Notes under the pieces: generated by a model
The model's input: only the letters and a program-made list of their open reading frames with translations
What the model was told of the DNA's origin: nothing
Databases searched by the model: none
Part shown: positions 1 to 7,986 of the stretch, piece after piece
How positions within the stretch are numbered: position 1 is the stretch's first letter
Layout: each line of letters opens with the position of its first letter
Position numbers and translations under genes: made by a program
DNA from: Chromatiaceae bacterium
GTDB taxonomy: Bacteria; Pseudomonadota; Gammaproteobacteria; Chromatiales; Chromatiaceae
Reading direction: 5' to 3'
Length of the DNA: 49,371 nucleotides
Assembly (NCBI GenBank): GCA_013426805.1
Contig: JACDZG010000050.1
Coordinates: forward strand, 1 to 49,371

Positions 1-2
1 AC

Positions 3-62
3 ACAAACTTCGACCTGAAGCGCGGGGAGGGGCCGGTCTACTCTCCCGGACCGCCCGCCTGA
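3..62 (+). CDS. C-terminal tail of an unidentified protein (partial)
   Basis: An open frame enters from the left edge and reads 19 codons to a TGA at 60-62, ending in a Pro/Gly-rich tail (…VYSPGPPA). It would converge on the CoA-transferase gene, whose stop lies 15 bases further on. The fragment is too short to identify. It is called because it reads in from the edge, has a plausible hydrophilic tail and stops just before the converging gene. It could be chance. Confidence 0.3.
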   Translation, partial: TNFDLKRGEGPVYSPGPPA

Positions 63-77
63 CCCGGCCCGCGCGGT

Positions 78-2012
78 TTACCCAGGCGCGTCGTTGGTCG
101 GCACGGCCAGAGTCTGGCCGCGCTTCAGGCGCAGGAAAGCGCTCGTGGTGTAGCGGGTGATGTCGGCATAGAAACGCTCATACAGGTCCGCCGTCATGGC
201 GTGGTAGGCGGCCTCCAGGTCGGGTGGAATGCTCAGGTGATCGCGGTTGACGATCGCGTGCACCCGATGATTCATGGGCGTCAGGAGGGTGCTCACGGCG
301 GCCTGCAGCGCGTCGATGTCCGCCTGAGTCTTGATGGCCAACCGTTCCAGGTCGATGAAGAACAGGTGCCCGTGTGGCGCGTAGGCCAGGCGCTCGGTGA
401 GTGGAACCGCGTGCTGGTCGGTGCGAATCCCCATCGGTTCGGGTCGGAAGATGCGCGCGTCCATCAGCCGGGGCGGCTGATTGATGATGGGTGTGAAGTC
501 CATCCGCGCCAGGATATCGCGTTCGAGGTCCAACCCCGGGGCGATCTCGATCAATTCCAGTCCGTCCGGGCGCAGGCGCAAGACGCAGCGTTCGGTCACA
601 TAAAGCACCGGTTGGCCCTTGGCCGCGGCATGGGATCCGCTGTAGGTGCGGTGTTCCACTTGTTGGACGAACTTGGACGCGTGGCTCTCCTCGTCGATGT
701 GGAGTTGCCCGTCCGCGACTTCGTAGCGGCACTTGCCGGCGCTGAAGGTCCCGACGAAGATCAGGGTCCGGGCGCGCTGGCTGATATTGATGAAGCCCCC
801 GGCCCCGGCCAGCTTGGGCCCGAATTTGCTGACGTTGACATTGCCCTCGCGGTCGACCTGGGCCAGACCAAGACAGGCCAGATCCAGCCCCCCGCCGTCA
901 TAAAAGTCGAACTGGGAGGGTTGATCGATGATCGCCTGGGCGTTGGTGGCGGCGCCGAAGTTGAGCCCCCCGGCAGGCAGCCCGCCGATGGTTCCGGGTT
1001 CGGTAGTCAGGGTCAACAGTTCGAGGATGCGCTCCTCGTTGGCGACACTGGCCACCCCCTCGGGCATGCCGATCCCCAAGTTGACGACGCTGTTGGGCTT
1101 GAGTTCGCAGGCGGCGCGCCGGGCGATGATCTTGCGGGCGCCCATGGGCATGGCGGCGATCGACTGCATCGGCACCCGGACCTCGCTGCCGAAGGCGGCG
1201 TTGTAGGGGGTGGCGAAGGTCTGCCAATGGTGCTCCGCGGCCGGCGCGACCACGACGCAGTCCACCAGGATGCCGGGGATTTTGACCGCCTTGGCCGGCA
1301 GCGTGCCGCGCGCGGCGAGCCGCTCGACCTGGACGATGACCAGGCCACCCGAGTTGTGGGCGGCGCCGGCGATGGCCAGTGCCTCCAGGAACAGGGCCTC
1401 CTTCTCCATCGTGATATTGCCGTCGGCGTCGCCGGTGGTGCCGCGCAGCAGCGCGACATTCACCGGCCGGCTCGGGTAGAACAGGTACTCTTCACCGTGG
1501 ATGCTCATCAGTTCCACGAGGTCCTGCGTGGTGCGGGTATTGAGCTTGCCGCCGCCGTTGCGGGGGTCGACGAACGTGCCGAGGCCGATCCGGGAGATCA
1601 CCCCCGGACGCTTGCCGGCCACCTCCCGGAACCAGTGCGAGATGACGCCCTGGGGCAGATTGTAGGCCTCCACCTGGTTTGCCGCGGCCAGTCGGCCGAG
1701 CTTGGGGGCCAGTCCCCAATGGCCGCCGATGACACGCCGCAGCAGGCCGGGATGGGCCAGATGGTTGAGCCCGCGCTCGCCGCCGTCGCCCTGCCCGGCG
1801 GCGTAGATCAGGGTCAGATCGCGCGGCTCGTCGGTTTCCAGGAAGCGTTCCTCCAGGGCGACGGCCAGACCCTCGGCGAAACCGATGCCGACGAATCCGC
1901 CGGTCGCCAGGGTGTCGCCGGTCCGGATCAGACGGACCGCCGCGCGCGCCGTGACCACCTTGCCCATACCGTCGAGGTCCGGGGATTGCAATGCCGGGTG
2001 TGTCGTGCTCAT
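78..2012 (-). CDS. Acyl-CoA:acetate/3-ketoacid CoA-transferase (YdiF type)
   Basis: A 644-residue single-chain class I CoA-transferase that would move CoA between a short-chain acyl-CoA and a free acid in the cytoplasm. The alpha-like half (about 15-280) has a Gly-rich [14 protein letters not shown] stretch. The beta-like half (about 295-520) has [17 protein letters not shown] and [14 protein letters not shown]. Glu338 in the latter sits where YdiF-family enzymes carry the catalytic glutamate. About 110 residues follow the core (from …[10 protein letters not shown]), longer than I expect for YdiF. The ATG at 2012 was chosen because GGAGACGGAGC lies just upstream; an in-frame ATG at 2096 lacks this and adds a low-complexity leader. 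The gene diverges from the MCE gene across about 165 bases. The substrate cannot be read from sequence. Confidence 0.88.
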   Translation of the reverse strand: MSTTHPALQSPDLDGMGKVVTARAAVRLIRTGDTLATGGFVGIGFAEGLAVALEERFLETDEPRDLTLIYAAGQGDGGERGLNHLAHPGLLRRVIGGHWGLAPKLGRLAAANQVEAYNLPQGVISHWFREVAGKRPGVISRIGLGTFVDPRNGGGKLNTRTTQDLVELMSIHGEEYLFYPSRPVNVALLRGTTGDADGNITMEKEALFLEALAIAGAAHNSGGLVIVQVERLAARGTLPAKAVKIPGILVDCVVVAPAAEHHWQTFATPYNAAFGSEVRVPMQSIAAMPMGARKIIARRAACELKPNSVVNLGIGMPEGVASVANEERILELLTLTTEPGTIGGLPAGGLNFGAATNAQAIIDQPSQFDFYDGGGLDLACLGLAQVDREGNVNVSKFGPKLAGAGGFINISQRARTLIFVGTFSAGKCRYEVADGQLHIDEESHASKFVQQVEHRTYSGSHAAAKGQPVLYVTERCVLRLRPDGLELIEIAPGLDLERDILARMDFTPIINQPPRLMDARIFRPEPMGIRTDQHAVPLTERLAYAPHGHLFFIDLERLAIKTQADIDALQAAVSTLLTPMNHRVHAIVNRDHLSIPPDLEAAYHAMTADLYERFYADITRYTTSAFLRLKRGQTLAVPTNDAPG

Positions 2013-2177
2013 GCTCCGTCTCCGCGCTGGGCGCAAGGCCGTTGATGTGGTGTGCGTGGGCGAAGGATGCTGCCGGGCGGCGCGGCTGTCCAGCACCGGC
2101 GCACCGAAGCCGGCCGCCGCCCGGGCAATTTCGGTTACTCTGCGCGCACCTGTTCAATAGTCCGTGAGCCCGCCGCG

Positions 2178-3266
2178 ATGAGCCGCCTGGAACGACTCTA
2201 TTCGCCCCCGGAGATCGGCGCACCCGGCAAGCGCCAGGCGCGCGGGCGCCGCCGCGACCTCCTTTACTCGGGGCTGTTCGTCATCGCCATGGCGGCCATC
2301 GCCATCGCCGCACTGGCCTTGGTGATGCCCGGGTTCTTTGGCGGAACCTATCGGCTGCAGGCCTATTTTCTGGAGGCGCAGGGACTCACCGAGGGCATCC
2401 AGGTGATCCAGGAAGGCTATGTCATCGGTATCGTGGAGAGCGTCTCCCCGCTCTTTCCGGGGCGGGACGCCGCGGCGGATCACTGCCCGGCACCGCCGAC
2501 GGGCGCGTCGCGCTCCCCGGCCCTGCCGTGTTTCCGCGCCTCACTGCGCATCAAGAACGACTGGCCGGTGCCGGTCGACAGCCTGGCCCGGATCGGTGCG
2601 GCCGGTCTGCTCCAGGGCGATGCCGTCAAGATCCATCCCGGCGCCTCGCCGTCCCTGCTGGCCAACGGCGCCATCATTGATGCCGAGGGCCGGGAGGCGG
2701 ATTTGCTGGCCAAGCTGAGTGAGCTGACGGATGGGCTCGCTCTGGTGGTCACGGAGACCATCGCCCCGGCGCTTGCCAGCATCAAGGCCCAGATCCAGAC
2801 CATTGAGGCCCTGCTTGGTACCGGTGCGGATCAGGAGGGTAACCGCGAGCGCCTGGCCGGCGCCTTCGCGAGCCTGCAGCGCTTGAGCGCGGCCATGGAG
2901 TCGGCGGTGGACCCGAAAAAGATCGCGGCGATTCTGGACTCGGTCGAGCAGATGTCCCGGCATCTGAGCGAGGTCTCGGGGACGCTCGGCGGCAGCACGG
3001 AGGCGGTCACGGGCGCGGTGCGGCACTATGGCGAACTGGCACAGGAGATCCGGGGGGTCGTGCGCGACAACAAGCCGGCCCTGCAACGCTCACTGGACGA
3101 TACCCAATTTCTGTTGCAGGAGGTCTCTGCCGCCTTGACTCCGATCCTCAGCAATATCGACGACATGAGTCACAATCTGTCGGCCCTCGCGCGCGAATTG
3201 CGGCGCGATCCGGCCACCCTCATCAAGGGCCGTGAGGTCAAGGAACAGGCGCCGTGGTTCAAATGA
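2178..3266 (+). CDS. MCE (MlaD/PqiB-like) family protein, inner-membrane anchored
   Basis: A 362-residue protein with a basic N-terminus, one membrane segment (about 28-52) and a single MCE domain (about 57-155, with the typical GLTEGIQVIQEGYVIGIVESV stretch split here as GLTEGIQV and GYVIGIVESV). A long helical, Leu/Ala-rich periplasmic region follows. MCE proteins form rings or tubes that carry lipids between inner and outer membranes. The MCE domain has an insertion of about 25 residues rich in Pro, Ala and Cys (SPLFPGRDAA…). The ATG at 2178 is preferred over in-frame upstream starts because the membrane anchor then lies near the N-terminus; its Shine-Dalgarno is weak. It overlaps the next lipoprotein gene by ATGA. 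No MlaE-type permease or MlaF-type ATPase is next to it. Confidence 0.82.
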   Translation: MSRLERLYSPPEIGAPGKRQARGRRRDLLYSGLFVIAMAAIAIAALALVMPGFFGGTYRLQAYFLEAQGLTEGIQVIQEGYVIGIVESVSPLFPGRDAAADHCPAPPTGASRSPALPCFRASLRIKNDWPVPVDSLARIGAAGLLQGDAVKIHPGASPSLLANGAIIDAEGREADLLAKLSELTDGLALVVTETIAPALASIKAQIQTIEALLGTGADQEGNRERLAGAFASLQRLSAAMESAVDPKKIAAILDSVEQMSRHLSEVSGTLGGSTEAVTGAVRHYGELAQEIRGVVRDNKPALQRSLDDTQFLLQEVSAALTPILSNIDDMSHNLSALARELRRDPATLIKGREVKEQAPWFK

Positions 3267-3895
3267 TCAGGGCGGGCATCGGGATCGCCCTGCTGTTCGC
3301 CCTGGCGGGCCTCGTCGGGTGCGGCACATCCGGTCCGATCAAGTCCGATCGGTTCTTCCGCCTGGACCCGGCGGTGCTGGAGGGACCGGCGGGCGCCCCG
3401 GTTCCGGCGATCCTCATGGTGCACGACCTGGCGGCCCGCGGCTTCTTGGGGAGTCGCGCCATCCCTTTCCGCACCCGTGAGGATCCCCTGGTCGCTCAGC
3501 GCTACGACGATCTGCTGTGGGAGGAGCCGCCCGCGCGGGCCTTGGCGCGCGCGCTGGTGACCGCGCTGCGGGCGGCGCGGGTCTTCGAGTTCGTCGTGGT
3601 GTCGGCCGAGCGGGCACGCGCGGACTATCTGCTGGGCGGTGAGTTGGAACGCTTCGAGCATCTGCCGACCGATCAGCCGCCGCGGGTGGCGGCGACCTTC
3701 CAGCTGGCCCTGGTGCGGGCGGATGACCGTAGCGTCGTCGCGACCCGGGACTACCGCGGCGAGGAGCCGGTCGACGCCGCCACGCCGGACGCCATGATCG
3801 CGGCCTTCAACCGGCTGAGCGCCCGGTTGGCGGCCGCGGTGGTGCGCGATCTCCAGTCCGTCAAACCGCGCCTGCACGGAGCGGCGCGGCCGTGA
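3263..3895 (+). CDS. PqiC/YmbA-like ABC-transport auxiliary lipoprotein
   Basis: A 210-residue outer-membrane-type lipoprotein. The signal peptide MIRAGIGIALLFALAGLVGC ends in a lipobox (LVGC), and the mature part starts at Cys20. It matches the ABC-type transport auxiliary lipoproteins encoded after MCE genes, which are thought to dock the MCE conduit at the outer membrane. Supporting patches are FFRLDPA near the N-terminus and a C-terminal region with FNRLSARLAAAVVRDL. The ATG at 3263 overlaps the stop of the MCE gene (ATGA), so translation is probably coupled. An in-frame GTG at 3254 would add three residues and is less likely. Confidence 0.8.
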   Translation: MIRAGIGIALLFALAGLVGCGTSGPIKSDRFFRLDPAVLEGPAGAPVPAILMVHDLAARGFLGSRAIPFRTREDPLVAQRYDDLLWEEPPARALARALVTALRAARVFEFVVVSAERARADYLLGGELERFEHLPTDQPPRVAATFQLALVRADDRSVVATRDYRGEEPVDAATPDAMIAAFNRLSARLAAAVVRDLQSVKPRLHGAARP

Positions 3896-3925
3896 GGGGA
3901 GCGGCCAGCGGCCAGCCATCACCCC

Positions 3926-5275
3926 ATGACTGAGCCGCTGCATCCCAACCGCTTCGCCGGCCTCGATCCGGCGGGTCTGGAGCACATGCTGGTCGCCTGG
4001 CGACAACTCGCCATCCCGGGACCGCTGCCCGCCTACCAGTTGCGCGGTGTCGAACTGACCCATCCGGACCCGCGCGTCCGCTTCGCCCGGCGGATCGTGG
4101 CGTGCATGCCCTGTGCCGACGGACGCGATACCCTGGCGCTGGTGGACAAGGCGTCGCCGCATAGTCTCTTCGATTTGATGCTGACCGAGGTCTCGGCCGT
4201 TGCCAAATCCACGCCGGTTGACGTCGCCGCGGCCACCGGCCGCGCGCTCTGGCGAACCGGCGGCAACTTCGTGCGATTCTGCTCGCAGTCGCGGGTGGTG
4301 GAGGACTTCGGGCTTGCGGGCGGCGAGTTGCACCTGGCCTTGAACTGCGATCCGCACACTGTCGACCGGGAGAGCGTACAGGCCGCCAAGCAGTTCCATT
4401 TGCACTTGCTCTGCTGGACGCCGGCCGCCCTGGCGCCCCTGGCCGGTGCCGAACCACTGGCGCGCGGGCGCGACGCGCGGCTGCGCCGTCAGGCCCTGGA
4501 CCCGATCAGCTTCCTGGGCGCGCGCCTGATCTGCGATGCGCTGTCCGCGCTGGACCTGGGCCTTCCCGGGGCGGGGCTGTTGCCTCCCGACGACCCGGCC
4601 GTCATTGTCGGCAAGCGCCCGCTGGGCTGCGTGATCAGGCTCCCCGGCTGGTCGGTGCTGGGTGGGCCGGACTTCGAGGTGCTGATCCGCCGCATCCATG
4701 TCCGACTCGCGACGCTGGCGGCCGACCTGCTCGAGTGTTTCACCGGTGAGCGGGAGCCGCCGCCGCCCTGGCAGCGCCACCCCTTACTGCCGCGGCGCGA
4801 GATCAGCGCGCGTATCCTCGCCGGCCCTTTCACTTCAGGTGTTCGGGACGGGCTCGAGTGCCTGGCCGCGGCTTTGCGTCCGCTCGCGCCGCGCACGGCC
4901 GCCCGGCTGGCGCGCGCATCCCCGGCGGTGCGGACGCACCTGATGACCCTCAACCATCCCGCCTATGCGCTGAATCTCCATGCTCCCCGCTGCCGGTCGC
5001 CCGCCCACGGTCTTGCCGAGGCGCCGGTGGTTCATCTCATCATTCAGCCCCGCTTGTTCTCCGGGATCGGCGGGGCCGGATTGCTGACCTTGGGCGGTGT
5101 GCCCAGCGTGCGCATTCTGCGCGGTCAGGGGACCTTCAGCTTGGCGCAATGGCAGCAGCGGGCCCGCTTCCAGCGCGCCTTCGCCTGTTTCAATCGGGAT
5201 GCGCCGGGCGCGGATGCGGTCACCGCTGCCCTGCCGATCCGCCGTTTTGTCGATTTCGAACGAGGATGGGTGTGA
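3926..5275 (+). CDS. Unrecognised 449-residue protein, third gene of the MCE cluster
   Basis: I do not recognise this family. It is a soluble-looking protein with no signal peptide or membrane segment. It starts 30 bases after the PqiC-like gene in the same direction, so it is probably co-transcribed. Features to note are RIVACMPCADGRDTLALVDKAS near residue 55-75 (written across VACMPCADGRD), a RALWRTGGNFVRFCSQSRVVED block around 108-130 (key residues W, GG, NF, CSQS), and AAKQFHLHLLCW around 152-165. The FHLHLLCW pattern loosely recalls the His-x-His signatures of nucleotidyl transferases of the HIT/GalT fold, but that is a guess. The C-terminal half holds several short hydrophobic strands (VVHLIIQPRLFSG). 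Codon use matches its neighbours. Confidence 0.7.
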   Translation: MTEPLHPNRFAGLDPAGLEHMLVAWRQLAIPGPLPAYQLRGVELTHPDPRVRFARRIVACMPCADGRDTLALVDKASPHSLFDLMLTEVSAVAKSTPVDVAAATGRALWRTGGNFVRFCSQSRVVEDFGLAGGELHLALNCDPHTVDRESVQAAKQFHLHLLCWTPAALAPLAGAEPLARGRDARLRRQALDPISFLGARLICDALSALDLGLPGAGLLPPDDPAVIVGKRPLGCVIRLPGWSVLGGPDFEVLIRRIHVRLATLAADLLECFTGEREPPPPWQRHPLLPRREISARILAGPFTSGVRDGLECLAAALRPLAPRTAARLARASPAVRTHLMTLNHPAYALNLHAPRCRSPAHGLAEAPVVHLIIQPRLFSGIGGAGLLTLGGVPSVRILRGQGTFSLAQWQQRARFQRAFACFNRDAPGADAVTAALPIRRFVDFERGWV

Positions 5276-5315
5276 GCGAATGCCGAATCTAGGCAGACCC
5301 TTTGCGCCGCCCCGA

Positions 5316-5669
5316 TCAGGACTTGTTGGTTTTTGCGCTCTTCGCGTTCGGCTTAACCGCCTTGGAATCGGTCTTGGCGTTCTTTGGCTCGGGTTTGGCG
5401 GCTTTGTTATTGGTCTTTGCGTTCTTTGGTTCGGGTTTAGCCGTCTTGGTATCGGCTTTGACGTTCTTTGCGTCGGGTTTGGCTGTCTTAGAGTCGGTCT
5501 TGGTGTTCTTTGGCGGGGGTTTGGCCGTCTTGGTATCGGCGTTGGCAATCTTTGCCTCGGGTTTCGCTGCCTTGGGATCGGTCTTGGCGATCTTCGCGGC
5601 GGGCTTGGTCGCCTTGGACTCGGTCTTGACGCTCTTTGGCTCTGATTTGGCAGTCTTGGCGTCGCTCTT
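5316..5669 (-). repeat. 42-bp tandem repeats encoding eight 14-residue units
   Basis: The 3' end of the lipoprotein gene consists of eight consecutive, non-identical 42-base units and a 5-codon remnant. The protein consensus is K-x-D-x-K-x-A-K-P-x-x-K-x-x. Units keep the Lys positions while Ala/Thr/Pro/Asn vary, so the array is diverged rather than freshly duplicated. It may vary in copy number between strains by slippage. Confidence 0.85.
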
Positions 5670-6719
5670 AGCGGTTTTTGTGCCAGGCGTTGCCGGTTTC
5701 GACGCGACCTTCGTGGTCTGCGCCGCTGGTATTGCGGTCCGCGGCTCGGCTTTGGCGGCCTTTGCCGCGGGCGCCGCGGTCTTCGCCGGGGTCTTGGCAG
5801 TCGTTGCCGCGGGTTTGGCGACTTTGGCTTCCTGCGGTACGGTCGTCGGCTCAGGTACCGGCTGCGGCAGCGGCATCGCGCGCGCCACGGGCACCGGGGT
5901 GGGGGCGGCCATCAGGTCGCTGCCGGCGAGCGCACTGCTGCCGTCAACCACCGGTGCCGGGGTTGAGGTCGACCACTGCAATCCCGAGGAGGCTGGAGTC
6001 GTGGGTTCCGGCGTGGGGGTGAGCGACGCCGGGGCGCGCTCAGGTGCCGACGCCGCTTCCGTCGGGGTGCGCTCCACCACGGCCGTCGGCACGTCGGTGC
6101 TCTCGGATGCGCTTGCTCCTGAAGTCGTCGTCGCCGCGACAGTTTCACCCCATGCCTGCACCAGCGGGTTGTTCTCCACGGCGGTATTGGGAACCGGGTC
6201 GGACTTCGGGGAGAGGGTCGGCATCGCGTTGGCCACCCGCTGCCGGTTTGCCGTCCAGTTCGAACGAAGTGATTCGAGTGATTGCGTGAGCGCGTCCCGG
6301 TAGTTCTCGGTGTAGTCGATCCGTTTGGGTGCTTTTTCGCCCGGAGGTTGGCTGATCAGGGCGGCGCCCAAGGCGACAGTCACTCCGCCGGACTGCTCAA
6401 TGAACGCTGATGTCACCTCGATGACCGGCGGTACGCTGCTCGTGGCCGGCGCGAGGGCGAGTGCCGACGGTGAGGACGGGTCGACGGGGCGCTGCATGAC
6501 CAGCCGATCATCTCTGGACTGGACGATGCTCCAGCCCTTGGTCCGTGCCGCACCCATGGCCAGGCCCTTGACCTCAGCGCGGTTGGCTCCGGGGAAGAAC
6601 AACTGTGGACGGTTGGTCGCATCAAAGCCATCGGACACCAACTGGTTCCCGGCGCAACCGGACAGTAACCCGATGCCGAGCAGGCACCAACCAAGAATCG
6701 CAAACGAACGCCCCTTCAC
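5316..6719 (-). CDS. Lipoprotein with Lys/Ala/Pro-rich repeat tail
   Basis: A 467-residue predicted lipoprotein. The signal peptide MKGRSFAILGWCLLGIGLLS is followed directly by Cys (lipobox LLSGC). A small globular region (about 22-165) contains AARTKGWSIVQSRDDRLVMQ. A Ser/Thr/Pro/Ala-rich linker (about 190-300) follows, then a Lys/Ala/Pro-rich tail whose last 117 residues are eight 14-residue repeats plus a partial one. The strongly basic, extended tail resembles histone-H1-like or peptidoglycan/LPS-binding tails, but its role is unknown. The GTG at 6719 was chosen because TGGAGGTCAAC lies immediately upstream; the in-frame ATG at 6755 has no such site and would bury the signal peptide. Function unknown; cell-envelope role inferred from the lipobox. 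Confidence 0.75.
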   Translation of the reverse strand: MKGRSFAILGWCLLGIGLLSGCAGNQLVSDGFDATNRPQLFFPGANRAEVKGLAMGAARTKGWSIVQSRDDRLVMQRPVDPSSPSALALAPATSSVPPVIEVTSAFIEQSGGVTVALGAALISQPPGEKAPKRIDYTENYRDALTQSLESLRSNWTANRQRVANAMPTLSPKSDPVPNTAVENNPLVQAWGETVAATTTSGASASESTDVPTAVVERTPTEAASAPERAPASLTPTPEPTTPASSGLQWSTSTPAPVVDGSSALAGSDLMAAPTPVPVARAMPLPQPVPEPTTVPQEAKVAKPAATTAKTPAKTAAPAAKAAKAEPRTAIPAAQTTKVASKPATPGTKTAKSDAKTAKSEPKSVKTESKATKPAAKIAKTDPKAAKPEAKIANADTKTAKPPPKNTKTDSKTAKPDAKNVKADTKTAKPEPKNAKTNNKAAKPEPKNAKTDSKAVKPNAKSAKTNKS

Positions 6720-6868
6720 GTTGACCTCCAACCGAACAACACGCGTAATAAACACAGGCGACCGTAAGGATGTTCGCCAAGATATTGAATTTTATCACAG
6801 CGGGTGCGATTGCACGCGACAAAGAACACCCGGTGGCAGCCGCGGGTATTCGGGAGTCGCGCCGCGGG

Positions 6869-7825
6869 CTAGATGCTCGCGGGGGCATCTCCCGCCAGGC
6901 CCTGCTCGATGCGTCGGCGGCCGAAGGCGTCGTCGCGCTCGATGTAGCGCAGGGCCGAGGCGGGGTCTTTCCACCCGACATACTCCATCAGGTCCTTGAC
7001 GTCCCATTGATGGGCGCTGGCCCAGGTGGCGAAACCGCGCCGCAGCGAGTGGCCGCTGTAGCGGTCGGGTTCGGGCACGCCGGCCGCGGCGAAGCAGTGG
7101 CGCAACACCGGTACCAGGCTATTCGGGTGCAAGGACGTCGGGCCCAGGTGACCATGCGCGTCGATGCGCCGAAAGACCGGTCCGTCGGTCAGTTGCGCCG
7201 CCTCGATCCACGCCGCATAGGCCTGCACCGGGCACAGGCGCGACAAGGCGGGGACTTTGAAGGCGGTGCCCGCTGAGCCGCGATCCGTCTTGGTGCGGGT
7301 CAGATAGAGTGTCAGTCCCTCGCCGGGCACCGCCGTGATGTCCTGGATGCACAGCCGGCTCAGCTCGTCGCTGCGAAAAGCCCGCCAGAATCCGAGCAGA
7401 ATCAGCGCGCGGTCACGCAGCGCCCGCAACTGAGCGGCGCGCGCCGACGCGTCGGCCGTACGCAGGATCTCCGCGGCGAGCCAGGCGTCGATGCGCGTCA
7501 GTTCCGCCAGCGGCAGCGGCAGCGCGCGCTGCTCGCGGGCCGGGTGCAAGGCCCCGATCCCTTTCAGTACCTGGCGCACCAGCGGCGCCTTGGTGGGATC
7601 GGCAAAGCCCTGATCGCGATGCCACTGCGCAAGCGCGGCCAGCCGCAGCTTCAGTGTGTTGAGCGCCAGCGACTCGGCATGTGCGGCCAGATACCGGGCC
7701 ACCGCCTCGGCGGTCGCCGGGAGGAAGCCGCCCCAGGTCTCTTCAAAGTGACGGACAGCCGACGCGTAACTGCGGCGGGTGTGCTCACGCTCTGCCGCCG
7801 CGACATAACGCTCAAGGTCAGCCAT
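6869..7825 (-). CDS. Tyrosine recombinase (phage-integrase family)
   Basis: A 318-residue site-specific recombinase. The N-terminal SAM-like core-binding domain covers about 1-100 and the catalytic domain about 105-305. The catalytic set is visible: Arg151 (FRSDEL), Lys179 (TRTKTD), His259 and Arg262 (SGHSLRRGFA), Trp285 (VGWKD, in the position often held by His) and nucleophile Tyr294 (LRYIE). Length is normal for the family. GAGG lies about 8 bases before the ATG. It is divergent from the kfrA-like gene, with 161 bases between the starts, and sits at the left border of the BREX operon. It probably mobilises or once mobilised this island, but I cannot identify att sites. Confidence 0.9.
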   Translation of the reverse strand: MADLERYVAAAEREHTRRSYASAVRHFEETWGGFLPATAEAVARYLAAHAESLALNTLKLRLAALAQWHRDQGFADPTKAPLVRQVLKGIGALHPAREQRALPLPLAELTRIDAWLAAEILRTADASARAAQLRALRDRALILLGFWRAFRSDELSRLCIQDITAVPGEGLTLYLTRTKTDRGSAGTAFKVPALSRLCPVQAYAAWIEAAQLTDGPVFRRIDAHGHLGPTSLHPNSLVPVLRHCFAAAGVPEPDRYSGHSLRRGFATWASAHQWDVKDLMEYVGWKDPASALRYIERDDAFGRRRIEQGLAGDAPASI

Positions 7826-7951
7826 GGGTGGTCCTCAGAACAATCGGTCGGCGTATCGCTCGATGATCAATGCAATGAGCGGAGATTATCGCATGTTATC
7901 CGCCGACCAGGGCCGACGCTCGGACCCTGGCATGATAGACTGTAATTCGCC

Positions 7952-7964
7952 CGTATGTACTACG
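7952..7964. promoter_or_regulatory. Small inverted repeat between the divergent integrase and kfrA-like genes
   Basis: CGTA-TGTAC-TACG is a 4+5+4 dyad about 25 bases before the kfrA-like start, next to a TATGAT hexamer (7966-7971) and followed by GGAGGT at 7978. KfrA proteins typically bind operators in their own promoters, so this is a candidate autoregulatory site. The dyad is short, and no good -35 box pairs with the hexamer. Confidence 0.25.
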
Positions 7965-7986
7965 GTATGATGTTTCCGGAGGTCCG

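Noticed and set aside
201-2045. Long plus-strand frame of 614 codons opposite the CoA-transferase
   Set aside because: It is the antisense of a clear conserved gene; the high GC content creates long spurious frames, and the product has no recognisable motif.
3170-4780. Minus-strand frame of 536 codons
   Set aside because: It runs antisense to the PqiC-like gene and the 449-residue gene, both better supported; the product is Arg/Gln-rich with no motif.
5316-5669. Possible CRISPR array because of regular 42-bp spacing
   Set aside because: The units are adjacent, without spacers, and lie within a reading frame that keeps the Lys pattern.
5302-6303. Plus-strand frame with Leu/Val/Gly-rich repeats
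   Set aside because: It is the mirror of the Lys/Ala/Pro repeats of the lipoprotein gene, which has a signal peptide and a good ribosome site.
7961-7978. TATGAT as -10 box of the kfrA-like gene
   Set aside because: It would place the transcript start at or within the ribosome site, and there is no matching -35 box.
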